Below, piece after piece: positions 7,855-16,126 of a DNA stretch of 64,000 nucleotides (the first letter of the stretch is position 1; every line of letters begins with the position of its first letter). This DNA is from Verrucomicrobiota bacterium. GTDB taxonomy: Bacteria > Verrucomicrobiota > Verrucomicrobiia > Opitutales > Opitutaceae. The notes under the pieces were generated by a model. The model made no database searches, was not told where the DNA came from, and was given only the letters and a program-made list of their open reading frames with translations. The position numbers were made by a program, and so were the translations under genes. The stretch is taken from NCBI GenBank assembly GCA_023432225.1, contig JAEYUW010000045.1, positions 186,001 to 250,000 of the forward strand. Reading direction: 5' to 3'.

Positions 7855-10266
7855 ATGTCAGTCGATCTTCTTCAGCTTGCCGATCTTGAGCCCCCGATGG
7901 GCGATCTGTTCGTCCACCGTCGCCTGGATGCCGGGCGCGCGGTCTGGACGACCCGTGCCGCCGGAGAAAGCATGCTGCCCAAAAAACGCATTGTGCATCA
8001 GCGCGTGGTGCGCTTGCCGGGACGCGCAATGCTGCACCGGATCGGCGTGCGTCGCGGTCAAGGCTATCACAAATGCGGCAGCCGGCAGGATCTCGACTGG
8101 GTCACCGCGTTCCGCGTGCTGGCTTGGCAGGACGGGAAATGGCGGGAGGTGTGCGCTCGCCGCGGTTTGGCGCCGCAAGTCCCCGGCGCCGTGCAGTGGT
8201 TCCGGCTGCCGCGGACCGAGACTCGCAGCGTGATCATCGAGTTGCGCAGTTCAGGCATCGACGGCGGTTGGACGCCGTGGAATCTGGCGATGTCGGCGTT
8301 CGTGCTCGAGGGCGAGCTGATCGATCCGATCGCGCCGCGCTGCGAGCAGTTGTTGCGACGCGGCCGGGTGGATCTGGCGCGTCTGCCGAAAGGCGTCACT
8401 GCGAGCGTGCACGACGGCGAGGTGCGTTATCGCACGAAGGACTTCGAGGTGGGTTTCCTGCTCTCGCGCCCGGGGTTTTCGTTTCTCGGGTTGCATACGG
8501 AGGACGAGACGAATCGCGGCACGAATGTGCTGCAGACACGCGTGCCCCAGTTTTTTCAGGGTCCGCAATTGCACGAGGTCGGCCACCCTCCGGCGATCGC
8601 GCCGGTCGTGCGCTGCGCTCTGGACGGGGAGTGTCAGGTGCGGGGCGCGACGGTGGTTTATCGATTTTCGGCGGGCGGCCAGAGCTATCGCTTGAAGTGG
8701 CGCGTGAGCGCGCGCGGACTCGAGTGCGACGCGGAGCGCGCTTCCGAGCGCTCTGTGCAGGCGTGGCACAGCGCGGCGTGGACGATCGGGCTGCGCAACA
8801 GCGTGACGCCGTCGCACGTGCTCGCCCGGCTCGAAGACGACGGTGAAGCGGGCGCGCTCCAGATGCCCGCGTTGCTCGTGCTGCCGCGATTTGGCGCCTG
8901 GCGGGTTTCCTCGTCATCGCAAACCGGCTGGGCGCGCAGCGACTGTTTCCGCACGCAGGACTTGAACGTGTTGGAGTTGAAAGTGGGCGAGGAGCGCACG
9001 GCGGAGGGATTGTATTGTTTGCCGGCCGGACGGCATCGCGCCGTTTTCCGGCTCGTGCCGGCGCGGCCGTCGGTGGCGTTGCGGCGTGACGCGCCGCGGG
9101 TCGTGCAGCGCGCACTGGAGCGCACGCAATGGACGGCGCTGACGCTGCGCGCGGACACGGCGACGTTGAGCAACAACGGCGCCTCGATGCATTGCCCGAT
9201 TTGCCTGGATACGTGGTCGGCGGTTACGTTGCCCGCTCCGGACGTGCTGCCGGGTTTGCCGGCCGCGGAATTCGTGCGCTATTCGCTCGAACGCTGGCTG
9301 ACGGGCGGGCCGGGTTACGCCGCGGGCCGCTTGCTGCAGGACGGTGCGTCGCACGATGCCGACGACGAATATCTCATGACGGGCGCCTCCGCCTTGCGTG
9401 GGCTCGGCGATTACCTGTGTGCGGCCGCGACGCCGGAGTGGTATCGCGAGTTTCGCGGCGACATCTGGCGCAAGCTCGCGGCGGCGAAGGATCGTGATTT
9501 GGACGGCGACGGACTGATCGAGAGCCCGCATCGCACCGGCGTGTCGGGCACGTCGCAGTGGAGCACGTGTTGGTTCGACGTGATCTCGTTTGGTTGGAAG
9601 GACGCATTCGCCAACGCGATCATGCATGGTGCACTGCGGCAGCTCGCGTCCGGCTTGGAGCGCTTCGGCGACAGCAGCAAGGCGCGCGAGCTCGCGCGCT
9701 GGGCGGAGTGGCTGCAGAAAAATTATCGGCCGGCTTTCTGGAATGAGAAAACGGGCTGGCTCGCGGGCTGGCGTTGTCGCGAAGACCAGTTGCACGACTA
9801 CGCGTTTCTGCCGGTGAATGGCGCCGCGATCGCGGAGGGCCTGCTCGACGAAGAAGAGGGGCGGGCGGTGCTGCGCCGGCTACTCGCCGAGGCGAAACGC
9901 GTCGGCATGCCGGACCCGGCATTCGGCTTGCCGGGCAATCTCTGGCACATCCCGGACACGGATCTCTCCGACATCATGCAGGGGTATCCGCTCGGTTACT
10001 ATCAAAACGGCGGGCGCACCCACGCGCAGACGCGGCATCTGGTGATGGCGCTCTACCGCTGCGGTCTGCGTCGTGAGGCGGATTGGCTGCTCGAACGGCT
10101 GTGCGTTGGCTTCGCCGAGGCGCGCGTATTCGGCGGCAACCAAAGCGGTGTCGACTGGCGCTATTGGGACGACCGTCCTTGCGGCTACGAAGGGCTGCTC
10201 ACGGATCAGTTCGGCGTGCTCGAGGCGATCTACGCGCGCTGGGGGAAGGCGCGCTCGCGTCGCTGA
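7855..10266 (+). CDS. Six-hairpin (alpha/alpha)6-barrel glycosidase-like protein
   Basis: 803 residues from MSVDLLQLAD; no signal peptide. The first 420 residues look beta-rich. From about residue 490 the sequence has the helical repeats of six-hairpin glycosidases: DDEYLMTGASALRGLGDYL, DRDLDGDGLIESPH (about 545-560, resembling a Ca- or substrate-binding loop in this clan), CWFDVISFGWKDAFAN, WNEKTGWLAGWRC, and GYPLGYYQNGGRTHAQ near the end. These resemble GH63/GH78/GH94-clan catalytic barrels, but the family is not fixed. A role in intracellular oligosaccharide hydrolysis is inferred. The 3' end overlaps the convergent AraC gene by 68 bp. Confidence 0.7.
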   Translation: MSVDLLQLADLEPPMGDLFVHRRLDAGRAVWTTRAAGESMLPKKRIVHQRVVRLPGRAMLHRIGVRRGQGYHKCGSRQDLDWVTAFRVLAWQDGKWREVCARRGLAPQVPGAVQWFRLPRTETRSVIIELRSSGIDGGWTPWNLAMSAFVLEGELIDPIAPRCEQLLRRGRVDLARLPKGVTASVHDGEVRYRTKDFEVGFLLSRPGFSFLGLHTEDETNRGTNVLQTRVPQFFQGPQLHEVGHPPAIAPVVRCALDGECQVRGATVVYRFSAGGQSYRLKWRVSARGLECDAERASERSVQAWHSAAWTIGLRNSVTPSHVLARLEDDGEAGALQMPALLVLPRFGAWRVSSSSQTGWARSDCFRTQDLNVLELKVGEERTAEGLYCLPAGRHRAVFRLVPARPSVALRRDAPRVVQRALERTQWTALTLRADTATLSNNGASMHCPICLDTWSAVTLPAPDVLPGLPAAEFVRYSLERWLTGGPGYAAGRLLQDGASHDADDEYLMTGASALRGLGDYLCAAATPEWYREFRGDIWRKLAAAKDRDLDGDGLIESPHRTGVSGTSQWSTCWFDVISFGWKDAFANAIMHGALRQLASGLERFGDSSKARELARWAEWLQKNYRPAFWNEKTGWLAGWRCREDQLHDYAFLPVNGAAIAEGLLDEEEGRAVLRRLLAEAKRVGMPDPAFGLPGNLWHIPDTDLSDIMQGYPLGYYQNGGRTHAQTRHLVMALYRCGLRREADWLLERLCVGFAEARVFGGNQSGVDWRYWDDRPCGYEGLLTDQFGVLEAIYARWGKARSRR

Positions 10267-11086
10267 GCCGGCTTTGCCGCCAGGCGAGAGGACTGGTTCG
10301 CTCGGCGGCTTTGAAGGCGCGGTAGAACGTCGTGAGGTCCTCGAAGCCGCACTCGTAGCCAATCGATGCGACGGAGCGACGCGTCTCTTGAAGCAGACGG
10401 CGGGCATGGGCGAGCCGATGGCGATGCAAGTGCTGCAACCAGGATTCGCCCGCGGCGGCGCGGAAGAGTTGGGTGAAACGGCGCCGGCTGAGTCCGAGAC
10501 GCGCGGCGATTTCGTCGAGGCTCTGCGGGTGAAAGAACGTGCGTTCCATCTCGCGCACATAGGCAGCGACGCGCGCTGCGGCGAGCGCTCCGTCGCCGGT
10601 CTGCGCGATGGGCGCTTCGCTTTCGCGCGTGGCTGCCCGCACGGCGAGACCGAGCGCCTGGAGCGCCAGCCCGCGCAGCAGCAACTCGTGTCCGGGACGA
10701 GCCAGCGTTTGCTCGTGGAGCAACTGCCGGATCAGCGCGCGAAACTCCGCTCCCCACGTGGGCGCGGAAAAGTGCCGCAAGTTCCGCGGTGCCGACGGGC
10801 CGACGTCGGCCACGCAAAGCGCATACAACGACAGCGGACGCGCGCCGTCGTCCTCGATGTGATGCTTCTCCCCGGCCGGCACGAGCACGACGTCGCCGGT
10901 TTGGAGTGCGATGCGCGCGTGCCGCCGGACCAGCCAACCGCGCCCGGAGATCGACTGCACCAGTTTGACGAAATCGTGCTGCACCGCGGCCATGCGAAAG
11001 CCGCGTTCGTGCCGGCTTTCGAGCACGAAGACGCCGCAGGACGGAAAGCGAACGGCGACGGGCTGGAGGGCATGCGGATCGAACAT
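10199..11086 (-). CDS. AraC-family transcriptional regulator
   Basis: 295 residues from MFDPHALQPV. The cupin half includes ARIALQTGDVVLVPAGEKHH; the DNA-binding half has LDEIAARLGLSRRRFTQLFR and IGYECGFEDLTTFYRAFK. The HTH domain ends about 25 residues before the stop; that basic tail (SPSARRSPRARRTDP) is encoded by the 68 bp overlapping the convergent glycosidase gene and is probably not functional. It is divergent from the Rieske/isomerase/MetE-like operon (97 bp between starts) and is its likely regulator. Confidence 0.9.
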   Translation of the reverse strand: MFDPHALQPVAVRFPSCGVFVLESRHERGFRMAAVQHDFVKLVQSISGRGWLVRRHARIALQTGDVVLVPAGEKHHIEDDGARPLSLYALCVADVGPSAPRNLRHFSAPTWGAEFRALIRQLLHEQTLARPGHELLLRGLALQALGLAVRAATRESEAPIAQTGDGALAAARVAAYVREMERTFFHPQSLDEIAARLGLSRRRFTQLFRAAAGESWLQHLHRHRLAHARRLLQETRRSVASIGYECGFEDLTTFYRAFKAAERTSPLAWRQSRLSDASAPSPSARRSPRARRTDP

Positions 11087-11182
11087 CGGACGGCATCTTC
11101 CCGGCGTTGCCCGAAATGCCAACCGCAATCGCCCGGGGCGCCACGACAGCCGGGACGCGTTGTGTTACTTTCAAATTACCCC
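11087..11182. promoter_or_regulatory. Divergent promoter region, AraC / Rieske operon
   Basis: 96 bp between the AraC start and the Rieske start. A short AT-rich tract (TTACTTTCAAATTACC at 11165-11180) directly precedes the Rieske ATG. No confident operator half-sites were recognised. Confidence 0.45.
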
Positions 11183-12211
11183 ATGCCCCTGACGGAAGAT
11201 CATGTATTCTCCACGCTGCGTCGGACGTGGCAGCCCGTAGCCAACGCGTCCGATGTGCCGGCCGGTCGCGTCATCGGTTACACGCTGCTCGAAACCGAGT
11301 TGGTGATTGCCCGTTTTGCCAGCGGACAGTTGCTGGCTGCCGACACGGCTTGCCCGCACAAGGGCGCGCGATTGTCGGCCGGTTGCATTCGCGAAGGCGC
11401 GCTGATGTGTCCGTATCACGGCTGGACTTTCGGTGCGGACGGCGCGTGTCACTCGATCCCGTCGCTGGTCGAGCCGAATCCCGACAAGCTGGCGCTCTCG
11501 CATCTCCGCACCTACGCGGTGCAGGAGCGCTATGGAATGATCTGGGTGAAGCTCGAGGTGGCACCGCTCCCAGACGGCACCACGCACGAGTTGCCGGTGG
11601 TGCCGGAGTTCGAGGATGCGCGTTGGACGTTCTGCGTCGGTGCGCCGATGGTGTTCGCGGCGGGTTGGCGGCGCGAGGTCGAGAACTACCTCGACATGAC
11701 TCATTTCGCTTTCGCGCATAGCGGGACGCTCGGTGTTTGCGCGGATCCGCGGATCGCCGGCATGGAAGTGAAGACGACTCCGGACGGCGGTTTTCAAATG
11801 GATGCACCGTTCCCGGCGTTGCAGACGGCGCATGAGATGCCGGGCAAGTTGCAGAGCGCGCATCATCGTTGCCAACGTGGCTGGCTGCCAAATTTCACGA
11901 CGATCCGGCAATCGTTTCCGGACGGCGACGAGCGCGTGCTCGTGCATATCCCGTCGCCGAACACCCGCGAGAGTTGCACGTGTTTCTGGGCGCTCGCGAT
12001 CTCGCCGGGCTTCCGCGGTCCGCCGCCGGAGGCGCAGATGACGTTCGCGACCCGCGTGCTCGATGAGGATCGCCTGATGTGCGAAAATCAGATCCCGCGC
12101 GAAGTGCCAATCAACCCCGGACGCGGTGGCTGGGGCGTGTTGGTCACGCCCGGCGACACGCTCGCGAACACGTTTCAAAAACAGCTCCGGCGCTGGCTGC
12201 GCGCGGATTGA
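11183..12211 (+). CDS. Rieske-type non-heme iron oxygenase, terminal component
   Basis: 342 residues. The Rieske [2Fe-2S] ligands are CPH (C57, H59) and CPYHGW (C76, H79). The mononuclear iron site is NYLDMTHFAFAH (D171, H174, H179). Length matches the alpha-subunit family of ring-hydroxylating oxygenases and O-/N-demethylases (vanillate, dicamba or stachydrine demethylase type). A separate reductase is needed for activity and none is encoded nearby. It is the first gene of a three-gene operon (10 bp to the isomerase-like gene). With a sugar-isomerase-like protein and a MetE-like protein next to it, O-demethylation of a methylated sugar or similar is plausible, but this is inference. Confidence 0.92.
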   Translation: MPLTEDHVFSTLRRTWQPVANASDVPAGRVIGYTLLETELVIARFASGQLLAADTACPHKGARLSAGCIREGALMCPYHGWTFGADGACHSIPSLVEPNPDKLALSHLRTYAVQERYGMIWVKLEVAPLPDGTTHELPVVPEFEDARWTFCVGAPMVFAAGWRREVENYLDMTHFAFAHSGTLGVCADPRIAGMEVKTTPDGGFQMDAPFPALQTAHEMPGKLQSAHHRCQRGWLPNFTTIRQSFPDGDERVLVHIPSPNTRESCTCFWALAISPGFRGPPPEAQMTFATRVLDEDRLMCENQIPREVPINPGRGGWGVLVTPGDTLANTFQKQLRRWLRAD

Positions 12212-12221
12212 CCATCTTCCC

Positions 12222-13634
12222 ATGAATGCGCTCCAACAACGTCACGCCTTGCCCATCGTGGTGCTGGCGAGTCCGGTCTATTGGCGCGATCCCGCTCAGC
12301 GGGACGCCGTGGTGGCTTCGGCGCGGGCCGAATTGGAGCAGGGGAGTCCCGTGCCGTTGGAGTTTCATTTTGTTTTTGCGGCCGACGACGTGGCGCGGGC
12401 GGCAGCGGCGGTGCACGGGCGCGCTGCGGTGTTGCTCCCGCTGAGCGGTGCGGTGCAGCCATGGATGGTGGCCGTGACGGAGGCGCTGGCGCACGTCGGG
12501 CTCGCGAACGCTTACCTGCCCGGTTTTCTCTCGCCGCGGCTCGCGGCGCAGCTGCTCGATCGCAATGCGCATCCCGCGTGCACGGATTTTTTCGCGCGCC
12601 AGCGCCGCACGGGCCGGCCGGCGCGTTGGCTGGCGTCGGTCGCCGAAGTGCACGCGTTGGGGCGCGCCAATCAAGCTGTCGCGCGACTGCGCGCGGCGCG
12701 GATTTTGAAGATTGGGGAAACCGAGCCGTGGGTCATCAACAGCACACGCGATCCGGCGCGTTTTCAGGCCGCGCTTGGGTGCACGGTGGTGCCGGTGACC
12801 TTGGAGAGTCTGTATCAGGAGTTCGCGACGGTCCCGGATGGCGAAGCCGCACGCATGGCGGAGGATTGGGTCGCCAAAGCTTCGTCGCTGTCCGGACCGG
12901 CGCAGGCGGATGTCGTGCGCGCCACACGGGTCTTGGTGGCCATGCGGCGGTTGCTTGACCGCCACGGTGCCGACGCCCTGTCGATGGCGTGCTTCGCGAT
13001 GATCGGCCAATTGGCGACGACGAGTTGTGTGGCGCTCTCGGCCCTTAACGATTCGGCGGATGCGATTGGCGCATGTGAGGGCGATCTCGACGCGGCGGTG
13101 ACGCTTTACCTGCTCAAGGCGCTCGGGGCGGATTTCGTGTGGATTGCGAATCCGATCATCCACGCGGCGAACTGCATCGATCTCGCCCACTGCACGGCGC
13201 CGCGTTGCGGTTGCGGCGGAGAGCTTTCCTACCGGTTGCTCCGTCACCACGAAAGCGGACATGGCGTTGCTCCCGAAGTGGTGTTGCCGGCCGGTCGGCC
13301 CGTGACCTTGGTGCGTATCGGCGCGGACCTCACCGAACTGTGCGTGCATCCCGGCCGCACGGAGCGCGCGGCCAAACAGCCGACGTGTCACACGCAGATT
13401 CGCGTGGAGATCCCGTCGTCGCGCGATTTCTTGGACACGCTCAATGGCACGCATGTCGTGCTGACCTACGGCGATCTGCGAGCGGATCTGGCGCTGTGCG
13501 CCGATTTGCTCGGTCTGCGACTCACGGGCGCAGCCGCGGAAAGAGCGGGCGACGTTATTTCAGCCGCACCGCCGGTGTTGCCGATTTGCGCGTGCGCTCC
13601 CGCCGTCCACGCTCCACAACCTTCCACGTCCTGA
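12222..13634 (+). CDS. L-fucose isomerase-like protein
   Basis: 470 residues. The layout and the segment CEGDLDAAVTLYLL (E286), followed by FVWIANPIIHAANCIDLAHCTAP (quoted in parts: NPIIHAANCIDLAHCTAP, with D320 and H323), resemble the metal-binding C-terminal half of L-fucose/L-arabinose isomerases, where Glu, Asp and His hold Mn. The protein is shorter than E. coli FucI (about 590 residues), so it belongs to the 'isomerase-related' group whose activity is often not known. Cysteines cluster at 324-331 (CTAPRCGC) and again near the C-terminus (CAC), unusual for a simple isomerase. Overlapped by no gene; 10 bp after Rieske, 20 bp before the MetE-like gene. Cytoplasmic. Confidence 0.75.
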   Translation: MNALQQRHALPIVVLASPVYWRDPAQRDAVVASARAELEQGSPVPLEFHFVFAADDVARAAAAVHGRAAVLLPLSGAVQPWMVAVTEALAHVGLANAYLPGFLSPRLAAQLLDRNAHPACTDFFARQRRTGRPARWLASVAEVHALGRANQAVARLRAARILKIGETEPWVINSTRDPARFQAALGCTVVPVTLESLYQEFATVPDGEAARMAEDWVAKASSLSGPAQADVVRATRVLVAMRRLLDRHGADALSMACFAMIGQLATTSCVALSALNDSADAIGACEGDLDAAVTLYLLKALGADFVWIANPIIHAANCIDLAHCTAPRCGCGGELSYRLLRHHESGHGVAPEVVLPAGRPVTLVRIGADLTELCVHPGRTERAAKQPTCHTQIRVEIPSSRDFLDTLNGTHVVLTYGDLRADLALCADLLGLRLTGAAAERAGDVISAAPPVLPICACAPAVHAPQPSTS

Positions 13635-13654
13635 CAAAAATATCTACAACCCCT

Positions 13655-14779
13655 ATGTGCGAAAACTGCCTGCCCTCCACGTCCGTTTCCTCGTCCAAGT
13701 CCCGTTCGATTCCTGCCGCGGCGGGCTTGCGCCCGGCGACGGTTAAGTCCTCTCCGGTGCCAACGATTCCGAAGGCGCCGCGAATTCTGACGACGACGGT
13801 CGGTTCTTATCCGGTGCCGGAGTGGCTCGCCGCGTTGCCGAGCGAGCAGGCGGTGATTGATGCGACGCGCGTGGTGTTCGATATCCAGCGTCAGGCCGGC
13901 ATCGATCTGCCGACGGACGGCGAGTTGTATCGGTTCGACGTCAATCATCCGGACACGAACGGCATGATTGAATACTTCATCCGACCGATGGCGGGCATTT
14001 CGTCGGTCGTGGGGCGCTCCATCACCGAGGAATTCGCGCGTCATTCGCCGATGGGTTTCCGCCGCAAGCCGGCCGGTGTCGTTACGGGGCCGCTCGGTGA
14101 AGGCTCGCTCAATCTGCTCGCGGATTGTCAGCGCGCGGCGTCGGTTGCGGGCGGACCGTTCAAGTTCACGGTGACGAGTCCCTACATGCTTTCGCGCACC
14201 TTGCTCGATCATCACTACCGCGATTTCAGCGCGCTCACGCTGGCCATCGCGGATGTGCTCGCGGCGCAGATGCCGGGCCTGCCGGCGGCGTGTGTTCAGG
14301 TCGACGAGGCGAATATCCCCGGCAATCCCGAAGACGCTCCGCTCGCTGCGGAAGCGATGAATCGCGTGCTCGATGCGATCGACAAGGGCACCGAGCGTGC
14401 GGTGCACTTCTGCTTCGGCAACTACGGCGGCCAGACGATCCAATCCGGACGTTGGGCGGCGTTGATCAAGTTCCTCAACGCGCTGCACTGCGATCACCTC
14501 GTGCTCGAATTGGCGCACCGTCCGGCTTCCGATTTGAACGCGCTGAAGAATATCGACCGCAACATCGCGCTCGGCGTCGGCGTCGTGGACATCAAGGTGA
14601 ATCACATTGAGACCGCGGACGAAGTCGCCGCGCGAATCGAAGCGGTGGAGAAGAAAGTGGGCGCGGGCCGCGTGCGTTGGGTGCACCCGGATTGCGGCTT
14701 TTGGATGCTGAAGCGCTCGGTCGCCGACCGGAAGATCGAGGCGCTCGTGCGCGGGCGCGACAAGTATCTCGGCCGCTGA
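13655..14779 (+). CDS. MetE-like catalytic domain protein (half-length)
   Basis: 374 residues, about half the size of full cobalamin-independent methionine synthase, corresponding to its C-terminal catalytic barrel. All zinc ligands are present: HFC (H251, C253), LELAH (E285) and HPDCGF (C347). TVGSYP at residue 48 is a family signature. The N-terminal 40 residues, beginning MCENC, are low-complexity and may be a linker. Stand-alone proteins of this type include methyltransferases, epoxyalkane:CoM transferase relatives and proteins of unknown role. With Rieske oxygenase and an isomerase-like protein in the same operon, a role in moving or removing a methyl or thiol-linked group is likely; methionine synthesis is an alternative. 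Confidence 0.85.
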   Translation: MCENCLPSTSVSSSKSRSIPAAAGLRPATVKSSPVPTIPKAPRILTTTVGSYPVPEWLAALPSEQAVIDATRVVFDIQRQAGIDLPTDGELYRFDVNHPDTNGMIEYFIRPMAGISSVVGRSITEEFARHSPMGFRRKPAGVVTGPLGEGSLNLLADCQRAASVAGGPFKFTVTSPYMLSRTLLDHHYRDFSALTLAIADVLAAQMPGLPAACVQVDEANIPGNPEDAPLAAEAMNRVLDAIDKGTERAVHFCFGNYGGQTIQSGRWAALIKFLNALHCDHLVLELAHRPASDLNALKNIDRNIALGVGVVDIKVNHIETADEVAARIEAVEKKVGAGRVRWVHPDCGFWMLKRSVADRKIEALVRGRDKYLGR

Positions 14780-14803
14780 GTCGCGCCGCGCGAATGTGAC
14801 TGA

Positions 14804-15889
14804 TCAGCTGCGCGTCGGCAGACGGCGCGCAGCAGCTTGCGCACGCAGGCAGAGTTCGGCGGCGTGGAAGGCGTGCGCTTGGGTCATGGCGTGTTCGGTG
14901 CGGTTGAGGCAATCGAGGATCAGCTCACCGAAGAAACGATAGCCGACGCGGCCATCGACCGAAATGTGATGCTCGCCACGCTCGTCGACCACGTAGACTT
15001 GGTTGCCGACGGCGTCGCGGGCGACGTCGATGTATTTGCGCAGTTCGATGTAGCCGCGGGTGCCGAGGATGAAGTTGCGGCCGTCTCCCCAGGTGCCGAG
15101 GCCGTCGGGCGTGAACCAATCGACGCGCACGAAGTTGGTCGCCCCGTTGTCGGCGACGAGCGAGGCCTCGCCGTAGTCCTCGAGTTCGGGCGTGTCCGGA
15201 TGGCCGTGGTTGGCCACAGCGGCATGCGCGATCTCGACCGATCGTGCGCCGGACCAGGTGAGGAATTGTTCAAACTGGTGTGAGCCGATGTCGCAGAGGA
15301 TACCGCCGTATTTTTCCTTCTCGAAAAACCAGGCCGGGCGTCCCGATTTGCCGAGGCGGTGTGGCCCTAGTCCGATGACCTGCAGCACCCGGCCGATTGC
15401 CCCGCGGGCGACGAGATCGGTCGCATGCATTGCCGCTTCGTTATGGATGCGCTCACTATAATAGACGGCGTATTTGCGTCCGGTCGCGGCCGCGACGCGT
15501 CGTGCCTCGGCGAGTTGATCGAGGGTGGTGAAGGGGGCTTTATCGGTGAAGTAATCCTTGCCGGCCTGCATCACGCGGCAGCCGAGCGGACCACGTTCGC
15601 AGGGGATGGCCGCGGCGGTGACGAGGCGAACCACAGGATCATCCAAAATTTCGTCGAGCGAGCGGGCGAGGCGCGCAGTTGGGTGTTTGGCGTGGAGCGC
15701 AGCCGCCTTCTGTGCATCCGGATCGTAGATCCATTTGAGCCGGGCGCCGGCGCCGACGAGCTCTGCACACTGCCCGTAGATGTGCCCGTGCTCGAGATGC
15801 GTGGCGGCAAACACGAACTCGTCGTCGCGGACGACGGCATGGGGTTTCTCGCGCGGGGCGAGGTCAGAAGGAGTGGATTGCAGCGCCAT
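14804..15889 (-). CDS. Gfo/Idh/MocA-like oxidoreductase, atypical
   Basis: 361 residues. The C-terminal domain fits the family (GGILCDIGSHQFEQFL, with the conserved His near 220), but the usual GxGxxG is replaced by FAATHLEHGHIYGQ (residues 27-40) and the EKP motif by DKAP (116-119). These changes are shared by a recognisable subgroup in Verrucomicrobiota and Planctomycetota, so the protein is probably active but may bind cofactor differently. Convergent with the MetE-like gene, 24 bp away; the 237 bp upstream are shared with the divergent TonB receptor. Confidence 0.8.
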   Translation of the reverse strand: MALQSTPSDLAPREKPHAVVRDDEFVFAATHLEHGHIYGQCAELVGAGARLKWIYDPDAQKAAALHAKHPTARLARSLDEILDDPVVRLVTAAAIPCERGPLGCRVMQAGKDYFTDKAPFTTLDQLAEARRVAAATGRKYAVYYSERIHNEAAMHATDLVARGAIGRVLQVIGLGPHRLGKSGRPAWFFEKEKYGGILCDIGSHQFEQFLTWSGARSVEIAHAAVANHGHPDTPELEDYGEASLVADNGATNFVRVDWFTPDGLGTWGDGRNFILGTRGYIELRKYIDVARDAVGNQVYVVDERGEHHISVDGRVGYRFFGELILDCLNRTEHAMTQAHAFHAAELCLRAQAAARRLPTRS

Positions 15890-16126
15890 GGGGAATCTCC
15901 GGGGAGTTTCGTGCGCTCAACCAAGCGGCGCGACGACGCGCTGTGTGTCGCACGGAGGGAGGTTGCGAGCGAGGGCACAAAAATCGAACTGTCTGAGGCG
16001 CGGGTGATTTGTCTGGACGCCAGGTTGGGTGCAGAAAATTCCTAACCTCTCGCGCGTCCCCGTTGGAAAATCGCGCGATTCGACTCCAAGCACTTCGCTT
16101 CCCAAGCGAAAAGACCCCGCACCCTT
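15890..16126. promoter_or_regulatory. Divergent promoter/leader region of TonB receptor
   Basis: 237 bp between divergent starts. Near its right end is a 7-bp perfect hairpin (TTCGCTT at 16094-16100, loop CCC, AAGCGAA at 16104-16110), 17 nt before the receptor ATG. That position could affect ribosome loading. No Shine-Dalgarno-like purine run precedes the ATG apart from GAAAAGA in the hairpin's 3' flank. No recognisable operator. Confidence 0.45.

Noticed and set aside
10073..11182. N-terminal extension of the Rieske protein over the AraC gene
   Set aside because: It is antisense to AraC and not Rieske-like; the ATG at 11183 gives the standard length.
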